A DNA stretch of 15,406 bases from an uncultured Oscillospiraceae bacterium. GTDB taxonomy: Bacteria; Bacillota; Clostridia; Oscillospirales; Oscillospiraceae. The notes under the pieces are model-generated. The model had not been told where the DNA came from. It saw nothing but the letters and a program-made list of their open reading frames with translations, and searched no databases. Location of the stretch: NCBI GenBank assembly GCA_900769835.1, contig CAAGIE010000130.1:1-15406 (forward strand), written 5' to 3'. The position numbers and the translations under genes were made by a program. The first letter of the stretch is position 1. Every line of letters starts with the position of its first letter. Below, piece by piece: positions 1-6,053 of this stretch.

Positions 1-624
1 ATTGAGGCCTGCGGTATGCTGGGCATCAAGAATATGGTCATCCACTCCGGTTGCTGGTCGGACTTTAAGTATCCCGACGGTCAGGAGGGTAACCACAAGG
101 CAAATGAGCCTTTTATGCGGGCGCTGATCCCCGCTATGGAGAAGTACGATGTGCGGATCCTCTTTGAGAACACCACTATGAAGCACACCGGCGGCGGCAA
201 CTATTTCCCCATCACCGGTAATGACCTGAACGCCTTTGTGGAGTTTATGGATCACCCCCTCTTTGGCGCTTGCTGGGACGTGGGTCACGCCCACATGGAC
301 GGCATCGACCACCAGAAAGAGATCAATGATATGGGCAAGAACCTGCTGGCTATCCACGTCCACGACAACGACGGCCGCAAGGATTTCCACAACGTGATGT
401 TCAGCGGATCTCTGGACTTCGATAGCCTGATGCGGGGTCTGATCGACATCGACTTCAAGGGCTACTTCACTCTGGAGGTGGATCGCTTCTTTAAGTACGA
501 CCGCCTGAAGGTGGAGGGCGATAAACTCAAGAGAGTGTCCGATGAACTGCAGAAGGATGCTCTGCGCCTGGAATACAAGCTGGCAAAGTACATCCTGGAA
601 GCATACGATCTTTACGAGGAATAA
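1..624 (+). CDS. Sugar phosphate isomerase/epimerase, xylose-isomerase-like TIM barrel (5'-truncated)
   Basis: The reading frame is open from base 1, so the start lies outside the window; 207 codons remain. The product looks like a member of the AP-endonuclease-2/xylose isomerase-like TIM-barrel superfamily, whose members interconvert keto and aldo sugars or epimerise sugar phosphates using a divalent metal. Visible barrel-strand motifs are IHSGCW near the start, LFENTT (metal Glu), CWDVGHAHMDG (Asp and His), HVHDNDG (His) and LEVD (C-terminal Glu), the usual metal-ligand spacing. The missing N-terminal part would supply the first barrel strands. The substrate cannot be told from this fragment, and no sugar gene follows it. 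It ends 3 bases before a strong terminator, so it is the last gene of its transcript. The family assignment is firm, the specific reaction unknown. Confidence 0.85.
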   Translation: MEACGMLGIKNMVIHSGCWSDFKYPDGQEGNHKANEPFMRALIPAMEKYDVRILFENTTMKHTGGGNYFPITGNDLNAFVEFMDHPLFGACWDVGHAHMDGIDHQKEINDMGKNLLAIHVHDNDGRKDFHNVMFSGSLDFDSLMRGLIDIDFKGYFTLEVDRFFKYDRLKVEGDKLKRVSDELQKDALRLEYKLAKYILEAYDLYEE

Positions 625-626
625 TC

Positions 627-662
627 AAAAACGGCGGATGCGTTTTGCATCCGCCGTTTTTT
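627..662. terminator. Bidirectional rho-independent terminator
   Basis: An 11-bp perfect stem (631-641 with 647-657, GC-rich) has a 5-base loop. It is followed by a T run on the plus strand (657-662) and preceded by an A run (627-631), which reads as a T run on the minus strand. It can therefore end both the isomerase transcript (plus) and the HTH gene transcript (minus, stop at 669-671). Confidence 0.9.
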
Positions 663-668
663 GAGATA

Positions 669-872
669 TTATTTTTCAGGCTTATATTCCATAATTTCTT
701 CCACAGAGCAGTCGAGAATTTTGCAAAGGGTATTCAGGGTAAATGTGTTTACATTTTCGTTTTTTCGTAAGCGATCCAACTGGCCGTGACTGAAGCCGTG
801 CTGATGAATCAGCTTATATTGGGAAATGCCTTTGCGCTTCATAGTGTCCCAAAGCTTGTCATAGACGATCAT
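669..872 (-). CDS. Small XRE/Cro-C1-type helix-turn-helix protein (67 aa)
   Basis: A stand-alone HTH domain of about 67 residues. The sequence DKLWDTMKRKGISQYKLIHQ followed by GFSHGQLDRLRKNENVNTFTLNTLCKILDCSVEEIMEY is the pattern of small Cro/C1-like regulators (HTH_26-like): a scaffold helix, a Q-rich HTH, then the conserved L-C-x-I-L-x-C-x-V-x-E-I-M-E-Y tail. The frame is open upstream to 926, but the ATG at 872 is preferred because an AGGAGG ribosome binding site lies 8 bases upstream (881-886 on the plus strand) and the HTH begins right after it. It has no effector or membrane domain, so it probably acts as a simple DNA-binding repressor or activator. It is divergent to the 61-aa gene at 971-1156 and may regulate it. 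The target is unknown. The gene is AT-richer than its neighbours. Confidence 0.85.
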   Translation of the reverse strand: MIVYDKLWDTMKRKGISQYKLIHQHGFSHGQLDRLRKNENVNTFTLNTLCKILDCSVEEIMEYKPEK

Positions 873-880
873 ATCCGCAA

Positions 881-886
881 CCTCCT
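881..886 (-). promoter_or_regulatory. Ribosome binding site fixing the start of the HTH gene
   Basis: The minus strand reads AGGAGG here, 8 bases from the ATG at 872. This decides for the 872 start over an upstream in-frame start at 926. Confidence 0.85.
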
Positions 887-919
887 TTGATAACTTTAGC
901 CTATGCCATTCTCCGAAAC

Positions 920-948
920 TTGACAATTGCCCGTAAATGGGCTATCTT
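920..948 (+). promoter_or_regulatory. Sigma-A promoter of the 61-aa gene, with embedded inverted repeats
   Basis: The -35 box TTGACA (920-925) is perfect, the spacer is 17 bases and the -10 box is TATCTT (943-948), so transcription should begin near 955 and only the ATG at 971 is usable. The spacer carries GCCC-N6-GGGC (929-942), and a perfect 10-bp palindrome CTTATATAAG (946-955) overlaps the -10 box and start point. Both are candidate operators. On the opposite strand TTGTCA (926-921) with a weak TAGGCT (903-898) 17 bases away could serve the divergent HTH gene, so the two promoters would share their -35 region. Confidence 0.75.
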
Positions 949-970
949 ATATAAGAATGGGGGCGATCAT

Positions 971-1156
971 ATGGAGGTTGGAGTAACGATAACTGTTCCT
1001 TTTGAGGTATATAGTATTTATGCCCAAAGTGCCGCGATCTTAAAAGATCACACAGTGCAACAGGTAATGGCAGAGGTGTTATGCGCTTATGCGAAATGTG
1101 TTGCGGATGGCGTGGAAAAGAAAATGATTACAGAAAAAGGCTATCAACTGAGTTGA
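971..1156 (+). CDS. Small ribbon-helix-helix-like protein (61 aa), function unknown
   Basis: I do not recognise a named family. The layout resembles a ribbon-helix-helix (MetJ/Arc) domain: a short beta strand VTITVPFEVY near residues 4-13, a first helix (SIYAQSAAIL), a turn with polar residues (KDHT) and a second helix (VQQVMAEVLCAYAK). RHH proteins often serve as antitoxins or autoregulators. The ATG at 971 is chosen because the perfect promoter upstream predicts a transcript starting near 955; an in-frame start at 887 would lie upstream of that. The ribosome binding site is weak (a GGGGG run at 959-963). The gene is monocistronic: its stop codon lies inside the terminator stem. It is divergent to the HTH gene at 669-872. 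No toxin-like partner is seen next to it. Confidence 0.65.
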   Translation: MEVGVTITVPFEVYSIYAQSAAILKDHTVQQVMAEVLCAYAKCVADGVEKKMITEKGYQLS

Positions 1157-1165
1157 TAGCTTTTT
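1140..1165 (+). terminator. Rho-independent terminator overlapping the stop codon of the 61-aa gene
   Basis: GCTATCAACT (1140-1149) and AGTTGATAGC (1151-1160) are perfect inverse complements, followed by TTTTT (1161-1165). The TGA stop at 1154-1156 sits in the right arm, so the last codons of the gene form the terminator. Confidence 0.85.
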
Positions 1166-1166
1166 G

Positions 1167-1195
1167 TTGCTTTTCCCGGGGGGAAGATGTATAAT
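1167..1195 (+). promoter_or_regulatory. Sigma-A promoter of the PHP phosphatase/eutH operon
   Basis: TTGCTT (1167-1172), 17 bases, then a perfect TATAAT (1190-1195). It lies directly behind the preceding terminator and about 23 bases ahead of the TTG start at 1218, leaving a very short leader. Confidence 0.7.
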
Positions 1196-1217
1196 GTGTG
1201 CGGAATGAGGTGGTATT

Positions 1218-2045
1218 TTGAAATATTTGCAAAATTTACATACCCATTGCGTGTGTTGCGACGGCAAGGACACCCCGGAGGAAATGATTCACTACGCTCT
1301 GGAAAAGGGCTTCGACTCCCTGGGCTTTTCCAGCCATTCGTTTAATAAATGTTCCCCGCTGGCGGTATCCGGTGCTTTCACAAGAGATGGCATTGCACAG
1401 TATCATCAGCGAATTCCCCGGCTGAAAGAGCAATATAAAGACCGGATCAAGATCTGGTTCGGCATTGAATACGAATACTGTTGCGGCGAACCGATGGCGG
1501 ATTATGATTATAAATTGATCGCAACCCATTATGTGCCGACGGCTGACGGCTGGAAAGGGTTTGATTCCAATGCCGCCGGTGTTCGTAAGCTCATCGATCA
1601 ATATTTTGGCGGCGACGGAATGGCGTTTATTAAGAGTTACTACGAAACTGTAGCGAAATTCCCGTCGTTGGGAGCATTTGATATCATTGCCCATTTTGAT
1701 ATCCCTACCAAGGATCTGGATAGTGCGCCGGATCTGTTCGATATGGAAAGTCGTGAATATATGGATGCGGCCTTGGGTGCCATGGAAGCGCTCCGGGGCA
1801 AGATCCCGTTTTTTGAGGTGAACACCGGCGCCATCAGTCGGGGTTACCGAACTGCGCCGTATCCCGCTGTGCCGCTTATCAAAGCGTTTCGGGAGATGGG
1901 CTTTTTGCCGGTGATCACATCGGACTGCCACGACGGCAGATATCTGGATTGTTACTTTAATGAAAGCGCGGAACTTTTGAAAGCCTGCGGCTTCAAAGAG
2001 AAATTTGTGTTGACGGAGGAAGGCTTTGTGCCTGCTGAACTGTAA
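1218..2045 (+). CDS. PHP-domain histidinol-phosphatase-like phosphoesterase (HisJ/HisK type)
   Basis: A 275-aa protein of the PHP (polymerase and histidinol phosphatase) superfamily, the usual length for the monofunctional L-histidinol-phosphate phosphatase, which removes phosphate in the penultimate step region of histidine synthesis. Metal-binding positions are visible in order: H8-x-H10 (LHTH), H40 in SSHS, E84 and E86 in the GIEYEY segment, H104, H159 in IIAHFD, E200 in FEVNTG, and D236-x-H238 in TSDCH. It starts with TTG, preceded by GAGGTGG (1207-1213); no better ATG is in frame nearby. No other histidine gene is in the window, and it precedes a permease gene by only 3 bases, so a different phosphate ester substrate is possible. 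The fold assignment is firm, histidinol phosphate as substrate likely but not proven. Confidence 0.85.
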   Translation: MKYLQNLHTHCVCCDGKDTPEEMIHYALEKGFDSLGFSSHSFNKCSPLAVSGAFTRDGIAQYHQRIPRLKEQYKDRIKIWFGIEYEYCCGEPMADYDYKLIATHYVPTADGWKGFDSNAAGVRKLIDQYFGGDGMAFIKSYYETVAKFPSLGAFDIIAHFDIPTKDLDSAPDLFDMESREYMDAALGAMEALRGKIPFFEVNTGAISRGYRTAPYPAVPLIKAFREMGFLPVITSDCHDGRYLDCYFNESAELLKACGFKEKFVLTEEGFVPAEL

Positions 2046-2048
2046 GCG

Positions 2049-3125
2049 ATGAACGTAATGTCGATAATTATGCTGGTGTTTGCGATGCTGGGCGCGCTGG
2101 ATCGGATCTGCGGCAACAAGGTGGGGCTTGGCAAGGAGTTCGAAAAGGGCTTCAACCTTTTGGGCCCCATGGCGTTGAGCATGATCGGTATGATCTGCCT
2201 GGCGCCGGTGATCGCAGATTTGCTGCGGCCTTGTTTTGACGGCTTTTATAAACTGCTGAAGATGGATCCGTCTATCATTCCTGCATCGGTGCTGGCCAAC
2301 GATATGGGCGGCGACTCTTTGGCGCGGCAGATCATGAAGAGCGAGAAAGTGGGTATGCTTCACGCCCTGGTCACTTCCTCTATGATGGGTTGCACCATTT
2401 CCTTTACCATTCCCTATGCTCTGGGTGTGGTGGATAAGGAGCAGCATCGGGAGATGTTTTTGGGCATTCTCTGCGGTGTCGTTGCGATGCCCTTAGGTTG
2501 CTTTGCGGCAGGTCTTGTGATCGGTATCCCGGTGCTGACGGTGCTGTATAATCTGTTGCCGCTGCTGTTGTTCTCCGGTATTTTGGCGGTGGGACTGCTG
2601 GCGGCGCCCAAATTGATGGTAAAGATCTTTTCTGTGCTGGGTGTATTTATGCGGGTGATCATTACCGCAGGCCTGGCGCTGGCGGTGTTCCAGGATCTGA
2701 CAAAAATCGTGATCCTGAAGAACCTGGCATCGGTTTGGGAGGGCGCGGATATTTGCTTCCGTGCGGCAATGACCTTGTGCGGCGCATTTCCCTTTATGTT
2801 TGTGGTGGCGAAACTCCTGAAGATGCCTTTGGGTCACCTGGGTAACGCTTTGGGCGTGAACGACACCTCGGCAATGGGCTTTGTTTCCACTCTGGTAAGC
2901 AATTCGCCTACCATGGAAATGATGGGGCGCATGGACAAAAAAGGCGTGGTGCTGAACGCTGCCTTTATGGTAACCGCCGCGTTTATCTTTGGCTCACACC
3001 TGGCCTACACCACCAGTATCGATGTCGGCTATGTGCTGCCGATGATGATCGCAAAGGCAGTGGCAGGCGTGGTGGCAGTGGCTCTGGCAATTTTTATTTA
3101 CAAGCGTACTTATAAAGAAACATAA
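2049..3125 (+). CDS. eutH: EutH-like ethanolamine permease
   Basis: A 358-aa, highly hydrophobic protein with about ten predicted membrane segments. Its full length and sequence pattern match EutH, the ethanolamine utilisation transporter: an N-terminal MLGALDRICGN segment, the VLANDMGGD motif near residues 80-88, MMGCTISFTIPYAL near 110-125, and VNDTSAMGFVSTLVSNSPT near 270-290. EutH proteins are thought to move ethanolamine across the cell membrane at low pH or low concentration. The gene begins 3 bases after the stop of the PHP gene with no clear ribosome binding site, suggesting translational coupling; an alternative ATG lies at 2058. No ammonia-lyase (eutBC), microcompartment or eutVW regulator gene is present here, so this copy is an orphan and may carry a different small amine or alcohol. 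It ends at a terminator. Confidence 0.88.
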   Translation: MNVMSIIMLVFAMLGALDRICGNKVGLGKEFEKGFNLLGPMALSMIGMICLAPVIADLLRPCFDGFYKLLKMDPSIIPASVLANDMGGDSLARQIMKSEKVGMLHALVTSSMMGCTISFTIPYALGVVDKEQHREMFLGILCGVVAMPLGCFAAGLVIGIPVLTVLYNLLPLLLFSGILAVGLLAAPKLMVKIFSVLGVFMRVIITAGLALAVFQDLTKIVILKNLASVWEGADICFRAAMTLCGAFPFMFVVAKLLKMPLGHLGNALGVNDTSAMGFVSTLVSNSPTMEMMGRMDKKGVVLNAAFMVTAAFIFGSHLAYTTSIDVGYVLPMMIAKAVAGVVAVALAIFIYKRTYKET

Positions 3126-3131
3126 AAACAT

Positions 3132-3164
3132 CCCGGTTGGACATCCTCCAACCGGGAGTTTTTT
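3132..3164. terminator. Rho-independent terminator between convergent genes
   Basis: The stem CCCGGTTGG (3132-3140) pairs with CCAACCGGG (3148-3156), loop of 7 bases, then AG and six T (3159-3164). It ends the eutH transcript. The minus-strand gene stops at 3163-3165, inside the T run; on that strand the stem is followed by a TGTTTTT tract, so it probably serves both genes. Confidence 0.88.
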
Positions 3165-4464
3165 ATACACAAGAGCCCACTGCGTGTACCCGGTGCAGAA
3201 GCGCATCCAGATCCACATCCTGCACAGCCCGTCCGTCCTTTTTGCAAAGGGCGGCGGCGTAGCCTGCGGCCTGGCCGGTTTCCATACAAGGCGCTTGCAC
3301 ACGGATGGCGGCAAAGGCTTCTCCGTCGGCGCTGATGCAACGGCCTGCCACCAGGAGATTTTCGTGGGTGGGAGTGATCAGACTGCGGTAGGGGATATAG
3401 CCTGCGTCTTCGGGGAAGATCAGTTTCTGACCGTCGTTGCCGGGGAGGTGGATGTCCACCGCATGGGCGGAGCGGGCGATGGCGTCGGGGAATTTGTGCG
3501 CCACCACATACTCCTTGCCCGTCAGGGTATGCACACCACGGATCCGTCGGCTTTCCCGAATACCTGCCACGGTGGCGATGGAGGAAAGTTGACAATTTTT
3601 GAATTCCGCCACATGTTCCCGCATCAGTTCCACCAGCCGGAACACGTCTTTGCGCATTTTCGCTTCGGCCTTTTGGTAGTCGGCACTGTCGGTGGCGTTC
3701 ATAGCGGAGCGGGTCATATTCACGGTGATACAGCCGTCAATGAGGGTGGTGGCCAGCCAGGGACCGCCGAACTGGGGCACATCCACGCCCTCTTCCCGCA
3801 GTTTCAGCAAAGGCTCCCGCACAAAGGTGGCCTGGTGATTGAAGCGGTGGTTTTTCTGGTGGATGATGTGCATTCTCTCGGTGGTGGTGTCCACGCCGGA
3901 GAGGATGAAGCACAAAGTGCCGGGTTGCATTGCCTCCTCCTGGGGGAGCATTTCCACATCTGCCAGAGCGCAGAGGTCGGCATCACCCGTGCAGTCGATG
4001 AAGTAATCGGCGCTGAGGGCGAAAAGACCGCTTTTGTTTTGGCAAATGGCGGTGGTAATGCGACGGTCTTCTGTGGTGCAGTCGATGAGATTGGTGTTCA
4101 TATAGCAGGCAACACCGGCATCCTCCAGCATCTGCTGAGCGGTGAGTTTGTAGATCTCCGGGTTAAAGGAAACGTTGCACCGGGGCGCTTCCACCAGTGC
4201 GCCGCCATTTTCCAGGAGTTTCTGGGCAAAGCGCCAGGGAATGCCGCCCACCACCTGGCGGCCGTTGTAGGCAAATTCGCTCATAGGGTTCACATAGCCT
4301 GCGGTGGCCATACCGCCCAAAAAGCCGAAGCGCTCAACCAGGGCGGTGCGTGCGCCGCCTTCTGCGGCGGCCAAAGCGGCACCGATACCGGCGGCACCGC
4401 CACCGCAAACCAGTACATCAAAATGAGCTTGTTTTGGGATGTTGCGGGAATATGAAATGTGCAT
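3163..4464 (-). CDS. FAD-dependent oxidoreductase (PF12831-type)
   Basis: A 433-aa flavoprotein of the FAD-dependent oxidoreductase family found next to carbohydrate and organic acid genes. The N-terminal Rossmann motif FDVLVCGGGAAGIGAALAAA lies near residues 15-34 and ends in a conserved ALVER (FAD ribose Glu). A flavin-proximal FLGGMATAGYVNP follows, then YFIDCTGDADL in the middle and the C-terminal ENLLVAGRCISADGEAFAAI, which closes the FAD site. There is no signal peptide or cofactor domain beyond FAD. The start is the ATG at 4464: GGAG at 4476-4473 is 8 bases upstream, whereas the TTG at 4470 would leave only 2 bases. It is transcribed divergently from the AraC-family regulator at 4582, which probably controls it. 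The substrate is unknown; a hydroxylated acid or sugar is a guess. Confidence 0.87.
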   Translation of the reverse strand: MHISYSRNIPKQAHFDVLVCGGGAAGIGAALAAAEGGARTALVERFGFLGGMATAGYVNPMSEFAYNGRQVVGGIPWRFAQKLLENGGALVEAPRCNVSFNPEIYKLTAQQMLEDAGVACYMNTNLIDCTTEDRRITTAICQNKSGLFALSADYFIDCTGDADLCALADVEMLPQEEAMQPGTLCFILSGVDTTTERMHIIHQKNHRFNHQATFVREPLLKLREEGVDVPQFGGPWLATTLIDGCITVNMTRSAMNATDSADYQKAEAKMRKDVFRLVELMREHVAEFKNCQLSSIATVAGIRESRRIRGVHTLTGKEYVVAHKFPDAIARSAHAVDIHLPGNDGQKLIFPEDAGYIPYRSLITPTHENLLVAGRCISADGEAFAAIRVQAPCMETGQAAGYAAALCKKDGRAVQDVDLDALLHRVHAVGSCV

Positions 4465-4472
4465 ATGCAATA

Positions 4473-4476
4473 CTCC
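4473..4476 (-). promoter_or_regulatory. Ribosome binding site fixing the oxidoreductase start
   Basis: GGAG on the minus strand is 8 bases from the ATG at 4464 and only 2 from the in-frame TTG at 4470. The ATG is therefore the start. Confidence 0.75.
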
Positions 4477-4489
4477 TTTTATAATTTAT

Positions 4490-4517
4490 TTTATAATAAC
4501 ATATTGCAAAACTGCAA
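4490..4517 (-). promoter_or_regulatory. Promoter of the oxidoreductase gene
   Basis: The minus strand reads TTGCAG (4517-4512), 16 bases, then TATAAA (4495-4490), inside a very AT-rich stretch. A start near 4483 would give a leader of about 19 bases to the ATG at 4464. Confidence 0.55.
4504..4517. promoter_or_regulatory. Candidate operator, TTGCA-N4-TGCAA palindrome
   Basis: A 5-4-5 inverted repeat that covers the -35 boxes of both divergent promoters (oxidoreductase and araC-type gene). It is a plausible site for coordinated control of the pair. AraC-type proteins more often bind direct repeats, so a different regulator, or chance, is possible. Confidence 0.35.
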
Positions 4518-4532
4518 GAAATAGGGTATATT
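4504..4532 (+). promoter_or_regulatory. Promoter of the AraC-family regulator
   Basis: TTGCAA (4504-4509), exactly 17 bases, then TATATT (4527-4532). It lies 50 bases ahead of the ATG at 4582. Confidence 0.65.
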
Positions 4533-4581
4533 TCAAATAGTTTATAAAATATTCACATCATATTCATATTCGGAGGGTACG

Positions 4582-5301
4582 ATGGAACGGGCAGGAGAGG
4601 TCATTCGGCGGCAAAAGTTCATTATCGAAGAGGGCTGCCACATGCGAAACAGTCTGATCGTGGTGCTGGACGGCGCGTTTACCTGCACCATTGCAGGAAC
4701 CACCTACCGGGCCGTCGGGGGAGATGTGTGCGTGTTCCCGGAGGGCGTGGTGTTTCGACGGAAGGTGCTGACCCCCATTCACTGCGTGTATTTGCAGTTT
4801 TCTCAATACCCGGTGCCACTGCAGGCGGGGAAGCTGGTGTTCCCGGACCCGGACAGAGCAAAGAGCAACGCCCGTTATCTTGCAAATGCGGTGGAGAACA
4901 AGGACGAGGAACGGATTGACCACTACCTTTCCGATTTGTTTTATCTGGCGACGCCGATCCGGCATACGCCGGATATCCGGGATGAGGTGGTAAAGCGGTG
5001 CATCCGGTATATGGACAAGGCTATGGCAGAACCGATCACTCTGGAAGCCCTTGCAGAGCAGGAAAATCTCTCCAAGCAGACCCTGATCCGTAAATTTAAG
5101 GCCTGCACCGGACTGACGCCGATGCAGTATCTGGCCAATGTGCGGCTCAACGAGAGCAAGATCCTCTTGCGGGATACCTCCCTGAATATCAGCCAGATCG
5201 CCCAGGCCTGCGGGTTCGAGAATGTGTATTATTTCAGTAATTTTTTCCGTAAGTCCACCGGCGTTTCTCCCTCGCAATACCGAAAGAACCTGAGCTTGTA
5301 G
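4582..5301 (+). CDS. AraC-family transcriptional regulator with N-terminal cupin-like domain
   Basis: A 239-aa regulator. Residues 1 to about 90 look like a cupin-type sensor (LDGAFTCTIAG, GGDVCVFPEGV), which in this family binds a small sugar or acid. Residues about 135-239 form the double HTH: the first is PITLEALAEQENLSKQTLIRKFKA and the second ISQIAQACGFENVYYFSNFFRK, the standard AraC signature followed by GVSPSQYRK. The ATG at 4582 follows GGAGGG (4572-4577) at 4 bases. It is divergent to the FAD oxidoreductase (117 bases between the two start codons), the classic layout of an AraC-type regulator beside its target. No clear terminator was found after its stop; GC-rich sequence at 5302-5335 does not fold into an obvious hairpin. 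The effector is unknown. Confidence 0.92.
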   Translation: MERAGEVIRRQKFIIEEGCHMRNSLIVVLDGAFTCTIAGTTYRAVGGDVCVFPEGVVFRRKVLTPIHCVYLQFSQYPVPLQAGKLVFPDPDRAKSNARYLANAVENKDEERIDHYLSDLFYLATPIRHTPDIRDEVVKRCIRYMDKAMAEPITLEALAEQENLSKQTLIRKFKACTGLTPMQYLANVRLNESKILLRDTSLNISQIAQACGFENVYYFSNFFRKSTGVSPSQYRKNLSL

Positions 5302-5340
5302 AGGGGCTGCGGGGGCGTTTTCAGGGCGGCATTTTTATTG

Positions 5341-5369
5341 TTGAATTGAAGCGCTTTTTTTGTTATAAT
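5341..5369 (+). promoter_or_regulatory. Strong sigma-A promoter of the five-gene operon (extended -10)
   Basis: TTGAAT (5341-5346), 17 bases, then a perfect TATAAT (5364-5369) preceded by TGT, an extended -10 element. The start point should be near 5376. Confidence 0.85.
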
Positions 5370-5371
5370 AC

Positions 5372-5390
5372 AAACGATGTTACACCGTTT
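5372..5390. promoter_or_regulatory. Candidate autoregulatory operator of the XRE regulator
   Basis: A 19-bp interrupted palindrome, AAACGATGT-T-ACACCGTTT, with 8 of 9 paired positions. It begins 3 bases after the -10 box and overlaps the predicted start point, ending just before the ribosome binding site. A repressor bound here would block the promoter, fitting the XRE-type product of the first gene. Confidence 0.5.
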
Positions 5391-5402
5391 CAGGAGGCAA
5401 AA

Positions 5403-6053
5403 ATGAACGACGAAAAACTGAAACTGCAAATAGGAAGCAATATCGCGGCTTACCGCAAGCAGCGGCGCTGGACCCAGGCTAAGCTTGCGGAGCTGTTGAA
5501 CTATTCCGATAAAGCCGTTTCCAAGTGGGAGCGGGGCGAATCTATGCCGGATGTCACCATTCTGGTGCAACTGGCAGAATTGTTTGAGGTGACGGTCAAC
5601 GACCTTTTGATTGACCCCAATGTCGTGCCGGAGCACGAGGCAGGCCCTGTGGAACGTGTGGTGGGCAAGGCGGCAGAAAAGGCATTCAAGCGTAAGGCTG
5701 ATAAGCGGGTGATCCTGCACCTTTCCGGCCTTTTGGTGTGGTTTATTGCGCTGCTTAGTTTTGTGGTGCTGGACGCGGTGGGCGTGGAAAAGGGCTGGCT
5801 GGCCTTTATCTATGCCGTGCCGGTGGATGGCATCGTGCGGCTGAGCCTTCGGTCTGCCTGGCGGGATTTCCGGAGAAACCAGACACTCATTTCCCTGATC
5901 CTTTGGGGCGGTGTTTTGAGTTTATATCTGTCCCTTCTGGTGTTTGCAGGTTGGAATATGCCAAAACTTTTCCTGCTGGGTGTTCCCGGTCAGTTGGCGG
6001 TGTTCCTTTGGTTCCGTTTGTATAAGAAGAACCGGGAGGAGAAGAATGGATAA
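5403..6053 (+). CDS. XRE-family regulator with C-terminal membrane domain
   Basis: A 216-aa protein. Residues about 8-65 are a classic Cro/C1 HTH (IGSNIAAYRKQRRWTQAKLAELL, then YSDKAVSKWERGESMPDVTILVQLAELFEVTVNDLL). A charged linker follows, then about four hydrophobic membrane segments (roughly 102-124, 131-147, 161-182, 187-206) with a basic tail. Such membrane-tethered HTH proteins probably sense envelope or membrane state, but no ligand is known. The ATG at 5403 is 5 bases from AGGAGG (5392-5397); an upstream in-frame start at 5346 would fall inside the promoter. It is the first gene of a tight operon with formyl-THF cyclo-ligase (8-base overlap), and a palindrome at its start point suggests autoregulation. 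Confidence 0.88.
   Translation: MNDEKLKLQIGSNIAAYRKQRRWTQAKLAELLNYSDKAVSKWERGESMPDVTILVQLAELFEVTVNDLLIDPNVVPEHEAGPVERVVGKAAEKAFKRKADKRVILHLSGLLVWFIALLSFVVLDAVGVEKGWLAFIYAVPVDGIVRLSLRSAWRDFRRNQTLISLILWGGVLSLYLSLLVFAGWNMPKLFLLGVPGQLAVFLWFRLYKKNREEKNG

Noticed and set aside
1236..2447. Open frame of 403 codons on the minus strand opposite the PHP and eutH genes
   Set aside because: The translation is His/Gln-rich and resembles no protein; the plus-strand genes have clear catalytic or membrane motifs, and a convergent 403-codon gene would span two genes.
3184..4455. Open frame of 423 codons on the plus strand opposite the FAD oxidoreductase
   Set aside because: The minus-strand frame has the GxGxxG FAD motif, a ribosome binding site and a promoter; the plus-strand frame is Gly/His/Val-rich noise.
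4465..4470. TTG at 4470 as start of the FAD oxidoreductase
   Set aside because: It would leave 2 bases to the GGAG site; the ATG at 4464 has 8.
5302..5340. Terminator after the AraC-family gene
   Set aside because: The stretch is GC-rich followed by TTTTT at 5333, but no inverted repeat could be found.
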